DNA of 25,372 bases from CAIXPS01 sp034430115 (GTDB lineage Bacteria; Chloroflexota; Anaerolineae; J036; Brachytrichaceae), in NCBI GenBank assembly GCA_034430115.1, contig DAOUFG010000112.1:1-25372 (forward strand), read 5' to 3'. The position numbers and the translations under genes were made by a program. The notes beneath the pieces were generated by a model. That model was given only the letters and a program-made list of their open reading frames with translations, was not told the origin of the DNA and made no database searches. Positions 7,050-14,400 of the stretch are shown here, piece after piece. Position 1 is the first letter of the stretch; every line of letters begins with the position of its first letter.

Positions 7050-8216
7050 ATGGATATTTCCAAGCTCAGCTCCCTTCATCAATCGCAACTTGGCGCGCCA
7101 AGCAGCTTTGTCGCACGCGCGCCGGGGCGCGTCAACCTGATCGGCGAACACACCGACTACAACAACGGCTTTGTCTTGCCAATCGCCATCGATCGCGACG
7201 TGGTATTCGTGGGCGCGCCACGCGATGATCGCGTCGTGCGGGTCTACTCGGCCGATTTCGATCAGTGCGCCGAGTTTTCGCTGGATACAATCGAGCACGA
7301 TACGCAATGCGAATGGAGCAACTACATTCGCGGCGTGGCCGACGTCTTGCAGAAAGCCGGTCACACCCTGTGCGGCTTCGACGCCGTCATGCAGGGTGAC
7401 GTACCAATCGCCAGCGGCCTCTCTTCATCCGCCGCGACCGAAATGGCGACGGTGATGGCCTTCACGGCTGCTTCCAGCGGCGGGCCGTCACCCTTAAAGG
7501 TGACCGGTGCACGCGCGGCCCAATATGCCCAGCGCGCCGAGAACCAGTTCGTCGGCGTGAATTGCGGCATCATGGATCAATTCATCTCCTCGCTGGGGAA
7601 GGCCCAGCACGCCTTGATGATCGATTGCCGAAGCCTGGACTATCAATTGGTGCCCATGCCGCCGGGCGCCACCGTGCTGGTGGTGGACACCACCGCGCCG
7701 CGCACACTTGCCGGCAGCGCCTATAACCAGCGCCGCGCAGAATGTGAAGAAGGCGCACGCCGGCTGGGCGTGGATAGCCTGCGCGATATTAGCGTGAGCG
7801 AGTTTGAGCGCCGCAGCGCCGAATTGCCACCCACGATTGCCAAGCGCTGCGCACACGTGGTACACGAAAGCCAGCGCGTGCTGGATGCCGTCAGTGCCTT
7901 GCAACGCAATGACATCCAAGCCTTCGGTGAGCTGATGCTCCAATCACACGCCAGCCTGCGCGACCTGTATGAAGTCAGCAGCAAGGAGCTGGACGCGGTC
8001 GTGGAGATTGCGCAAGGTGAGCCGGGCGTCTATGGCGCGCGCATGACGGGCGCCGGGTTCGGCGGTTGCGCAATCGCGCTGGTGCAAGATGCCCAGGCGC
8101 AAGCACTGGCACAAAAGGTGCAGGCAGAATACCCGCGCCGCACCGGCCGCACGCCGAAGGTCTATGCCTGCACGGCATCGGATGGCGCAAACTGGCGTTC
8201 CGCCGGAACGATTTGA
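7050..8216 (+). CDS. galK: Galactokinase
   Basis: This 388-residue GHMP-family kinase phosphorylates galactose at C1 with ATP, the first step of the Leloir pathway in the cytoplasm. The galactokinase signature GRVNLIGEHTDY is at residues 26-37, including the catalytic arginine R27. The ATP loop GDVPIASGLSSSAATE is at 116-131, the catalytic aspartate is D176 in CGIMDQF, and the C-terminal GHMP motif RMTGAGFGGCAIAL follows near 330-345. The length is normal for the family. No galT or galE is next to it, so the rest of the pathway must be elsewhere. The start at 7050 has no visible Shine-Dalgarno sequence but puts the signature at the expected distance from the N-terminus. Confidence 0.95.
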   Translation: MDISKLSSLHQSQLGAPSSFVARAPGRVNLIGEHTDYNNGFVLPIAIDRDVVFVGAPRDDRVVRVYSADFDQCAEFSLDTIEHDTQCEWSNYIRGVADVLQKAGHTLCGFDAVMQGDVPIASGLSSSAATEMATVMAFTAASSGGPSPLKVTGARAAQYAQRAENQFVGVNCGIMDQFISSLGKAQHALMIDCRSLDYQLVPMPPGATVLVVDTTAPRTLAGSAYNQRRAECEEGARRLGVDSLRDISVSEFERRSAELPPTIAKRCAHVVHESQRVLDAVSALQRNDIQAFGELMLQSHASLRDLYEVSSKELDAVVEIAQGEPGVYGARMTGAGFGGCAIALVQDAQAQALAQKVQAEYPRRTGRTPKVYACTASDGANWRSAGTI

Positions 8217-8249
8217 CAACTCTGCGTAGCGGGGGTAACTTTCAGTGGG

Positions 8250-8278
8250 TTGACGGCTGTTCGTTTCAACCCTATTTA
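8250..8278 (+). promoter_or_regulatory. Possible promoter upstream of rubrerythrin
   Basis: TTGACG (8250-8255, 5 of 6) is followed after 17 bp by TATTTA (8273-8278, 3 of 6). A second TTGACA (8213-8218) overlaps the galK stop but has no good partner. The spacing is right but the -10 is weak. Confidence 0.25.
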
Positions 8279-8316
8279 CTGTTGGATCAAGATACATTGT
8301 AATTTGGAGACACCAC

Positions 8317-8823
8317 ATGGAAAAGACGACTAAGGATTTGCAAGAAGCTTTCGCCGGGGAATCGCAAGCGAACCGTAAGTACACGGCCTGGGCCCGCAAG
8401 GCCGATGAGGAAGGTCACCCCCAAGCAGCCAAGTTGTTCCGTGCTGCGGCTGCGGCCGAAACGGTGCATGCAATCAATCACTTCCGCGCACTTGGCGAGA
8501 TCAAGTCCACTGAAGAAAATTTGCAAGCAGCCATCGCCGGCGAACACTACGAAGCAACCGAAATGTACCCCGCTTTTATTAAAGATGCTGAGTCTGAAGG
8601 GGAAGAAGCTAAACTCGGCCTGCGCTCGTTCAACTATGCACAGCCGGTGGAAAAAATTCACGAAGAACTCTATACCAAGGCGCTGCAAACACTAAAGGAG
8701 CCGCAAACCGAGACGTTCGATTACTACGTTTGCCCCGTGTGTGGCTACACGCACGAACGCAACGCGCCGGATAAGTGCCCCATCTGCGGCGCCGCCGGCA
8801 GCCGTTTCGAGCACATCAGCTAA
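8317..8823 (+). CDS. rbr: Rubrerythrin
   Basis: This 168-residue peroxide-scavenging protein reduces hydrogen peroxide to water in anaerobes and microaerophiles. The N-terminal ferritin-like four-helix domain carries the expected di-iron ligands E15, E48, H51, E76, E79, E112 and H115. The C-terminal rubredoxin-like domain has the Fe(Cys)4 pairs C139-x2-C142 and C154-x2-C157. The order (di-iron then rubredoxin) is the classical rubrerythrin layout, not the reversed form. GGAG lies about 10 bp before ATG 8317 and supports the start. It lies 100 bp after galK and may have its own promoter in that gap. A strong hairpin at 8856-8889 follows it. The electron donor is not encoded nearby. Confidence 0.95.
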   Translation: MEKTTKDLQEAFAGESQANRKYTAWARKADEEGHPQAAKLFRAAAAAETVHAINHFRALGEIKSTEENLQAAIAGEHYEATEMYPAFIKDAESEGEEAKLGLRSFNYAQPVEKIHEELYTKALQTLKEPQTETFDYYVCPVCGYTHERNAPDKCPICGAAGSRFEHIS

Positions 8824-8855
8824 AATCTCGCCGGATTCCGACCCGATTTACTATC

Positions 8856-8889
8856 GACGCCTTACGCGACACAAATCGCGTAAGGCGTC
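8856..8889 (+). terminator. Perfect 14-bp hairpin after rubrerythrin
   Basis: GACGCCTTACGCGA (8856-8869) pairs perfectly with TCGCGTAAGGCGTC (8876-8889) around the 6-base loop CACAAA. Only TTCGTC follows, so the U-tract is poor. It lies 32 bp after the rubrerythrin stop and 24 bp before the thiN start, and is most likely the rubrerythrin terminator. Confidence 0.6.
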
Positions 8890-8913
8890 TTCGTCAAAGG
8901 TGAATGAATATCC

Positions 8914-9555
8914 ATGCGCACCGTGATCATCGCCAATGGGGAGCCACCGACCCAATCTGACCTGCACCACTGGTTACGCGAAGGCGACTTGCTCATTTGC
9001 GCCGACGGCGGCGCACGCACGGCATTACGATATGATCTATACCCACAGCGCGTGATTGGAGATTTTGACTCGCTAACCCAGGCCGAACTGGACGTGCTCG
9101 AACGGCGTGGTGCACAACTAGAACGCCACCCCACCCACAAAGATGAGACCGACCTGGAATTGACGCTACTCTATGCCGCGACAACCCAATGCGAAGAGAT
9201 CGTGATCCTGGGCGGCCTGGGCGGGCGGCTGGACCAAACCGTGGCAAACGTGATGCTCTTGGCGATGCCACAACTGGCGCACTGCCGGGTGATGATCGCC
9301 GCGGGCAATGAGCAAACGTTTGTGTTACGCCCCGGCATGCCGTTTGAACTACGCGGCAACCCCGGCGACACCATCTCTTTGATTCCTTTCGGCGGCGATG
9401 CGTTAGGCGTGCGCACCGAAGGGCTGGAATATCCGCTGCGCGATGAACCGCTGTACTTCGGGCCGGCACGCGGCGTGAGCAACGTCATGCTGTCCGAACG
9501 CGCCACCGTCACGTTCACGCGCGGGCTTTTGCTGTGCGTGCAGGCAAGTCATTGA
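8914..9555 (+). CDS. thiN: Thiamine pyrophosphokinase
   Basis: This 213-residue enzyme transfers pyrophosphate from ATP to thiamine, making thiamine diphosphate directly for salvage. The motifs are in family order: ADGGA (30-34), GDFDS (49-53), the KDETDLE acidic motif (76-82), and GGLGGRLDQTVAN (100-112). The C-terminal beta domain ends with GVSNVMLSERATV, the position of the usual SNE motif that binds thiamine. The family commonly reads GRxDH, so the glutamine in RLDQ is a small deviation. AAAGGTGA lies about 11 bp upstream of ATG 8914. No TPP riboswitch is apparent upstream. The rubrerythrin hairpin separates it from the preceding gene. Confidence 0.9.
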   Translation: MRTVIIANGEPPTQSDLHHWLREGDLLICADGGARTALRYDLYPQRVIGDFDSLTQAELDVLERRGAQLERHPTHKDETDLELTLLYAATTQCEEIVILGGLGGRLDQTVANVMLLAMPQLAHCRVMIAAGNEQTFVLRPGMPFELRGNPGDTISLIPFGGDALGVRTEGLEYPLRDEPLYFGPARGVSNVMLSERATVTFTRGLLLCVQASH

Positions 9556-9564
9556 CTGCGCGTA

Positions 9565-9639
9565 GGGTGTTCATCCAGTAAGGAGGACACCCGGCTCGTA
9601 TACTTCCTCCATACGGATACGCACTTCACTGGAGGGAGG
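9565..9639 (+). promoter_or_regulatory. Possible structured leader with anti-Shine-Dalgarno pairing
   Basis: Three pairings compete in this gap. GGGTGTTC (9565-9572) pairs with GGACACCC (9585-9592, one T-G wobble). GGAGG (9582-9586) pairs with CCTCC (9606-9610). CTTCCTCC (9603-9610) pairs with the ribosome binding site GGAGGGAG (9631-9638, one wobble). The last would mask the start of the 9647 gene and the second would free it. This could also be chance purine/pyrimidine complementarity. Confidence 0.3.
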
Positions 9640-9646
9640 TTCATAA

Positions 9647-10453
9647 ATGTCAGCATCCCAACCTCTTGCGCAGAGACACCGCTCAAGAGAGTGGTTGGCA
9701 GGCATCGCGATCATCTATGGCGGCCTTCTCTTCATTGTGCCCACAATCCTACGAGCCGCTGCCCCCGTTACGCATCTGCCAGGGGCCGTCCAACAGCCAC
9801 TCACGAATTGGTCGATGCTGTGGAGCTTTGCCCTGTTACAGGGGGTTCTATTCAGCAGCGTCCTCAGCTACCTGATCGTCAGCGCGGTAGGGGTAATTCT
9901 GATCGCCGCCGGATTGATCGGTGCCCCACGCGGCAAACTCACTGTCGTGCTTTTGTTCATCACGCTCGCCGGGATTCTGGTCTACCCCTTCTTGAACGTC
10001 TATCAACCCGCCCTAACGGCCGCGCCCGGCTACGAGATGCGCGTCGCAACCCAGCCCGACCTATTGGACGGCGTCGTTAAATCCGCGCACAAGACGATGG
10101 AAATGACGCCCTGCGAATACACCTTGCTGGGCTGGAGCACACCGGACCGACTTTACTATGCGGAGCAGTGCAATAACGGCAACTCGCGAACCTGGCTCTA
10201 TGACGTCTCGCTCAACAGGTCGCAAGCTGTCATCGCCCCACCCCGGCGATACGCCACAAACACCTGTGGCGACGTAACGCTCTCCGATTGGGTGCGCGCG
10301 CCCTCGGTCTACCCGGCGGCAGCCGAACCATCCGTCCGGCAGGTCTACTTGCAGGGTAATAGCCTCTCCGCGCCCAATTGCGAGTGGGTCGCCGCGATTG
10401 CGCGGCACGGCTATGGGCCGGAGGACGTCATCTTACTAAGGGAAGTTACATAA
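9647..10453 (+). CDS. Membrane protein of unknown function with exported cysteine-containing domain
   Basis: I do not recognise this 268-residue protein. Hydrophobic segments lie at about 17-36, 56-92 (long enough for one bent or two short helices) and 97-117. A soluble domain of about 150 residues follows, containing four cysteines (PCEY, QCNN, TCGD, NCEW) that could form two disulfides. The basic N-terminus (QRHRSREW) suggests a cytoplasmic start and, with an odd number of helices, an extracytoplasmic C-terminal domain. GGAGGGAGG at 9631-9639 is a very strong ribosome binding site for ATG 9647. It stands alone between thiN and the adhE control region. Confidence 0.7.
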   Translation: MSASQPLAQRHRSREWLAGIAIIYGGLLFIVPTILRAAAPVTHLPGAVQQPLTNWSMLWSFALLQGVLFSSVLSYLIVSAVGVILIAAGLIGAPRGKLTVVLLFITLAGILVYPFLNVYQPALTAAPGYEMRVATQPDLLDGVVKSAHKTMEMTPCEYTLLGWSTPDRLYYAEQCNNGNSRTWLYDVSLNRSQAVIAPPRRYATNTCGDVTLSDWVRAPSVYPAAAEPSVRQVYLQGNSLSAPNCEWVAAIARHGYGPEDVILLREVT

Positions 10454-10662
10454 GCGGCTTTTCGACTCGTCGCCAGGCCATGTCACCGGCGTTTGAAAGG
10501 TGGTTCAGCAGGCTCACCATGAAAACCATGAACTTGTCGATCACTACTCTGCAATGCCGTTAACAGTTGCACAGAAACAGCCTCATCCAAAAGATGCCTT
10601 ACGCGGCAAGTTGCTCCACCGCTACGCCAAAAGTCTGAATCGAGCGTATCCCTTTGGGCCCA
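10454..10662. other. Intergenic stretch without a recognisable feature
   Basis: This is the left part of the 363-bp gap before adhE. It has no convincing coding frame, no strong hairpin and no T-run. A short open frame beginning at 10500 runs through the adhE promoter and operator and looks spurious. Confidence 0.5.
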
Positions 10663-10691
10663 TTTACAAAGATCGCCATCTGTTGTATCAT
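10663..10691 (+). promoter_or_regulatory. Sigma70-type promoter of adhE
   Basis: TTTACA (10663-10668, 5 of 6) and TATCAT (10686-10691, 5 of 6) are separated by the ideal 17 bp. Transcription would start near 10698, inside the palindrome at 10695-10716, leaving a leader of about 120 bases. This is the best promoter match seen in the window. Confidence 0.65.
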
Positions 10692-10694
10692 TTC

Positions 10695-10716
10695 ATTTGT
10701 GAAATTTTTCACAAAT
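10695..10716. promoter_or_regulatory. Rex-type operator overlapping the adhE transcription start
   Basis: ATTTGTGAAA (10695-10704) and TTTCACAAAT (10707-10716) are perfect inverted arms of 10 bp around TT. The core TTGTGAA-N4-TTCACAA (10697-10714) matches the operator of Rex, the NADH/NAD+-sensing repressor that commonly controls adhE. It begins 3 bp after the -10, as expected for a repressor that lifts when NADH is high. The inner TGTGA-N6-TCACA also fits a CRP/FNR-family site, but the downstream position and the target gene favour Rex. Confidence 0.7.
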
Positions 10717-10816
10717 AGAGGCTTCATTGATTTCTGGCAGGTGTAAGAAAGCACGCACCCCATCGGTAAAGACTCTAGTGTTGGAACTGTAACTTTTGAA
10801 GAAGGTGAAGCGTAAT

Positions 10817-13393
10817 ATGGCTACAACATCACTCTCGATTGACGCACTCGTCAATCGTGGTTTAAAGGCACTCGAACAATTTGCACTTCTCGATCAGGAA
10901 CAAGTTGACGCAATCGTAAAGGCAATGGCGCTGGCAGGCGTGGCCAGGCGGCTTGAACTGGCCCAGATGGCCGTGGATGAGACCGGCATGGGCGTGTTTG
11001 AAGACAAGGTGACCAAGAACCTGTTCAGCACCGAATACATCTACAACGACATCCGCAACCTGAAGACGGTGGGCGTGATTTCCGAGGACGCGCAGGAAGG
11101 CATCACCGAGATCGCCGAGCCGGTCGGCGTGATCGCCGGCATCACCCCGGTGACCAACCCTACCTCCACCACGATGTTCAAATCGCTCATCGCGATGAAG
11201 ACGCGCAACCCGATCATCTTTGCCTTCCACCCCAAAGCGCAACAGAGCAGCGCCGCCGCTGCCAAACTGATGCGCGATGCGGCCATCGCCGCCGGCGCAC
11301 CGGAGGATTGCATCCAGTGGGTCGAAGAACCCTCCATCGAAAACACGAATGCCCTGATGAAGCACGCAGGTGTGTCGCTCATCCTGGCGACAGGCGGCAC
11401 CGGCATGGTGAAGGCAGCCTACTCTTCGGGCAAGCCCGCGCTGGGCGTGGGGCCGGGCAACGTGCCGGTCTATATCGAGAAAACCGCCAACATCAACATG
11501 GCGGTAAACGACATCATCCTCTCCAAGACGTTCGATAACGGCACCATCTGCGCCTCGGAACAATCGGTGGTGGTGGACGAGGAAATCGCCGAGCAGGTGC
11601 TGCAGCGATTCATCTCGCAGGGCGCATACCTGCTCAACGAGGAAGAAAAGCACAAGGTGGAACAGGTCGCGATCGACGAGAAGCATGGCTCCATGTCGGC
11701 GGCGGTGGTTGGGCATGCGGCGGCCAAAATCGCACAAACGACCGGCATCGAGGTGCCGGAGGGCACCAAGCTGCTGATCGCACGGCTTACCCAGGTCGGC
11801 CCGCAGGAACCGCTCAGCCGCGAGAAGCTCTCCCCTATCCTGGGGTTCTACGTCGCCAGGTCGCCCGAAGAGGCCATCGACCTGTGCGATCAACTGGTGC
11901 ACTTCGGCGGCCTGGGTCACTCGTCGGGCATCTTCTCGAACGACGAAGAGATCATCCGCAAGTTCGGCGCGCGCGTGAAGACCAGCCGCATCCTGGAAAA
12001 CGTGCCCACCAGCCTGGGCGCTATCGGCGACATCTACAACCGCATGGACCCCTCGCTGACCCTGGGCTGCGGCGCGTATGGCGGCAACTCCACCAACGAC
12101 AACGTGGGCGTGCGGAACCTGCTCAACATCAAACGCGAGAGTAAGCGCAAAGTGAATAAGAAGTGGTTCAAAGTGCCGCCCAAGATCTATTTTGAGCGCG
12201 GCAGCCTGGAATATCTGCACAACCTGAAGGGCCAGCGCGCCCTGATCGTGACCGACCCCACCATGGTGAAGCTGGGTTATGCCGACCGGGTCGCCTATTA
12301 CCTGAAGCAGGCCAACCTGGCCGTGGAAGTGTTCAGCGACGTGGAGCCGGACCCCTCCACCGACACGGTGAAGCGCGGCGTGGCGTTCATGCGCAAGTAT
12401 CAGCCCGACGTGATCGTCTCACTGGGCGGCGGCTCACCCATCGACGCAGCCAAAGCCATGTGGCTCTTCTACGAGAACCCCGAGGCACGCTTCGAGGACC
12501 TGGCGTTGCGCTTCGTCGATATCCGCAAGCGCGCCTTCCGCTTCCCCAAGCTGGGCAAGCAGGCCGTGTTTGTGGCAATCCCCACCACTTCCGGCACCGG
12601 CTCCGAGGTGACCGCCTTCGCTGTCATCACCGACCGGGCAACCGGCCTGAAGTACCCGCTGGCCGACTACGAGCTGACGCCCGACATCGCAATCATCGAC
12701 CCGGAGCTTACCTTCAGCATCCCGCGCTCAGTCACCGCCGATACGGGGTTGGATGCGCTCTCGCACGCCATCGAATCCTACGTGTCGGTGATGGCCAGCG
12801 ACTATACCGACGCGCTGGCGCTGCACGCCATTCGCATCATCTTCAAGTACCTGCCGCTGGCCTATACCGAGCCGCACAACGAGGAAGCACACGAGAAGAT
12901 GCACAACGCGGCCACCATCGCCGGGATGGCCTTCACGAATGCCTTCCTGGGCATCAACCACAGCCTGGCGCACAAGGTGGGCGGGCAGTTCCACGTGGCA
13001 CATGGGCGCGCCAACGCCGTGCTACTGCCGGTGGTCATCCGCTACAACGCCAGCATCCCCAGCAAGTACACCGTGTACCCCAAGTACGAGTACCCGATTG
13101 CCGACAAGCGCTACCAAGAAATCGCGCAGGTGCTCGGTCTGCCGGCCAGCACCCCTGAAGAAGGGGTGAACAGCCTGGTTGCGGCCATCGAAGACCTGCG
13201 CAGCAGGCTCAACGTGCCCGGCACGTTTGCGGCGTGCGGTGTCAGTCGTGAAGAGTATATGGCACACCTGGACGAGATGGCCCTGAATGCCTTCGACGAT
13301 CAATGCACCGGCTCCAACCCGCGCTACCCGCTGGTGAGCGAGTTGAAGGAATTGCTCAAACAGGCCTACGGCGAGGCGAGCGCCAAGGTCTGA
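10817..13393 (+). CDS. adhE: Bifunctional acetaldehyde-CoA/alcohol dehydrogenase
   Basis: This 858-residue cytoplasmic enzyme reduces acetyl-CoA to acetaldehyde and then ethanol, regenerating two NAD+ during fermentation. The N-terminal half (to about 440) is CoA-acylating aldehyde dehydrogenase, with GITPVTNPTSTTMFKS, GVGPGNVPVYI and the catalytic cysteine C245 in NGTICASEQ. After a short linker, residues from about 448 form the iron-dependent alcohol dehydrogenase, with GGGSPIDAAK, PTTSGTGSEVT, LDALSHAIESYVS and NHSLAHKVGGQFHVAHG carrying the metal-binding histidines. An upstream TTG at 10796 is in frame, but AGAAGGTGA at about 10799-10807 is well placed for ATG 10817, so I use that start. 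The upstream promoter and Rex-like operator predict induction at high NADH. A strong terminator follows at 13467-13510. The gene is monocistronic. Confidence 0.95.
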   Translation: MATTSLSIDALVNRGLKALEQFALLDQEQVDAIVKAMALAGVARRLELAQMAVDETGMGVFEDKVTKNLFSTEYIYNDIRNLKTVGVISEDAQEGITEIAEPVGVIAGITPVTNPTSTTMFKSLIAMKTRNPIIFAFHPKAQQSSAAAAKLMRDAAIAAGAPEDCIQWVEEPSIENTNALMKHAGVSLILATGGTGMVKAAYSSGKPALGVGPGNVPVYIEKTANINMAVNDIILSKTFDNGTICASEQSVVVDEEIAEQVLQRFISQGAYLLNEEEKHKVEQVAIDEKHGSMSAAVVGHAAAKIAQTTGIEVPEGTKLLIARLTQVGPQEPLSREKLSPILGFYVARSPEEAIDLCDQLVHFGGLGHSSGIFSNDEEIIRKFGARVKTSRILENVPTSLGAIGDIYNRMDPSLTLGCGAYGGNSTNDNVGVRNLLNIKRESKRKVNKKWFKVPPKIYFERGSLEYLHNLKGQRALIVTDPTMVKLGYADRVAYYLKQANLAVEVFSDVEPDPSTDTVKRGVAFMRKYQPDVIVSLGGGSPIDAAKAMWLFYENPEARFEDLALRFVDIRKRAFRFPKLGKQAVFVAIPTTSGTGSEVTAFAVITDRATGLKYPLADYELTPDIAIIDPELTFSIPRSVTADTGLDALSHAIESYVSVMASDYTDALALHAIRIIFKYLPLAYTEPHNEEAHEKMHNAATIAGMAFTNAFLGINHSLAHKVGGQFHVAHGRANAVLLPVVIRYNASIPSKYTVYPKYEYPIADKRYQEIAQVLGLPASTPEEGVNSLVAAIEDLRSRLNVPGTFAACGVSREEYMAHLDEMALNAFDDQCTGSNPRYPLVSELKELLKQAYGEASAKV

Positions 13394-13466
13394 ACATCGA
13401 CAAACGCGAAAAAGGCCTGCGAAGTTTTGAGCACTGAAAGAAATCGAGGCAGTTCAAGGTAATCAA

Positions 13467-13510
13467 AAGCCCGATTTTGGCGCCGGAGACGGCACTTAAA
13501 AATCGGGCTT
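13467..13510. terminator. Composite terminator after adhE, probably bidirectional
   Basis: AAGCCCGATTTT (13467-13478) pairs perfectly with AAAATCGGGCTT (13499-13510). The loop holds a second small hairpin (GCCG-GAGA-CGGC). CTTTTCC follows on the plus strand and TTTGATT on the minus strand. It lies between adhE and the minus-strand operon ending at 13600 and can end both. Confidence 0.75.
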
Positions 13511-13599
13511 CTTTTCCGTCCTACTTCACGTCATTTGAACAAAAGCCAATCGAGGTTCTTCAACGTGCTTTCTGCACGTTTTGCAGGTGGACTTGGATA

Positions 13600-14400
13600 C
13601 TATCGCGGCTTGCGCCCAATATAGAGCAGATGCTCGCTTGCACCATGCACGTGCGGATCATGCCCCAGGCGATAGTTCAGTTGTACCCACGCATCCCACA
13701 GTTCGCCCTCGGTCTGGTTCACTTTCTCGCTAATCATGCTGATGATGCCTTCGGCGGCAACGAGCGCCAGTGTCTCAAAGCCGTGGCCTTCGCACAGCGG
13801 CTGGGCATCCGCCGGGTAAATCAGGTAGGCCGTGGTGAAGTTGCCCTCAATTTCCAGCACACCCTCTTTCAGCACCCGCTCCAATACGTCTGCCTGCTCC
13901 ACGATCAGCGCAGGGTTGGCGCGCGCCACCTCACGAAGGGTGGCATAGCGCGTGATAAAAGCGCAGGCGATCACCCCACCCGGTCGCAACACGCGCGCAG
14001 CTTCGCGTAGCACAGTGTGCCGGTCGGCCTCACAGACCAGGTGATAGAGCGGCCCCATCAGCAACACAACGTCAAAGCTTGCGTCGGGATATATCGACAG
14101 ATCCAATGCGTTGCCATGTACCAGGCCCACCAGTTGTACGCCCGCCTCGTGCGCCCGATCGCGCGCGAAGTCCAGGTTCGCCTGCGAGAGATCCAACAGC
14201 GTCACGGCATAGCCCTGCTGCGCCAGCGCAATCGAGTAGCGCCCCGGCCCGCCACCAATATCCAGCATGCGCGCAGGAGGCTTGGGCAGATGATCGGCAA
14301 AAGCGCACATGGTGACGGCAAACTCGGTGCGGTGCCGCACGCCCAGGCGCTCCCACTCGTTCAACGTGTGCTCGTCGTAATAGTGCTCCACGCGGTTCAT
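13600..14400 (-). CDS. Class I SAM-dependent methyltransferase (UbiE/Methyltransf_11-like)
   Basis: This 266-residue soluble protein has motif I MLDIGGGPGRYSIALA (about 45-60), a strand-2 acidic end LLDLSQANLDFA, and a post-II/III segment SFDVVLLMGPLYHLV followed by EAARVLRPGGVIACAFITRY, which is the typical motif III region of UbiE-like enzymes. The substrate is unknown. Its ATG overlaps the stop of the sugar kinase gene upstream (ATGA, 14397-14400), so translation is probably coupled. It is the last gene of a four-gene minus-strand run that converges on the adhE terminator. The start gives a normal N-terminal helix (MNRVEHYYDEHTLNEWERL) seen in related methyltransferases. Confidence 0.85.
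   Translation of the reverse strand: MNRVEHYYDEHTLNEWERLGVRHRTEFAVTMCAFADHLPKPPARMLDIGGGPGRYSIALAQQGYAVTLLDLSQANLDFARDRAHEAGVQLVGLVHGNALDLSIYPDASFDVVLLMGPLYHLVCEADRHTVLREAARVLRPGGVIACAFITRYATLREVARANPALIVEQADVLERVLKEGVLEIEGNFTTAYLIYPADAQPLCEGHGFETLALVAAEGIISMISEKVNQTEGELWDAWVQLNYRLGHDPHVHGASEHLLYIGRKPR

Noticed and set aside
8824..8913. TPP riboswitch before thiN
   Set aside because: The gap is only 90 bp and is filled by a simple perfect hairpin. No CUGAGA-type THI-box element is visible.
10698..10713. CRP-type site TGTGA-N6-TCACA before adhE
   Set aside because: The same bases match a Rex operator more fully (7-bp arms). The position downstream of the -10 fits a repressor, and adhE is a classical Rex target. 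Not excluded, but less likely.
10500..10718. 72-codon frame upstream of adhE
   Set aside because: It runs through the adhE promoter and operator, has no ribosome binding site and no recognisable motif.
10862..12220. 452-codon open frame antisense to adhE
   Set aside because: It is a shadow of codon bias in a GC-rich gene. The plus strand encodes an unmistakable AdhE with every catalytic motif, while the antisense peptide is His/Arg-rich and has no recognisable domain.
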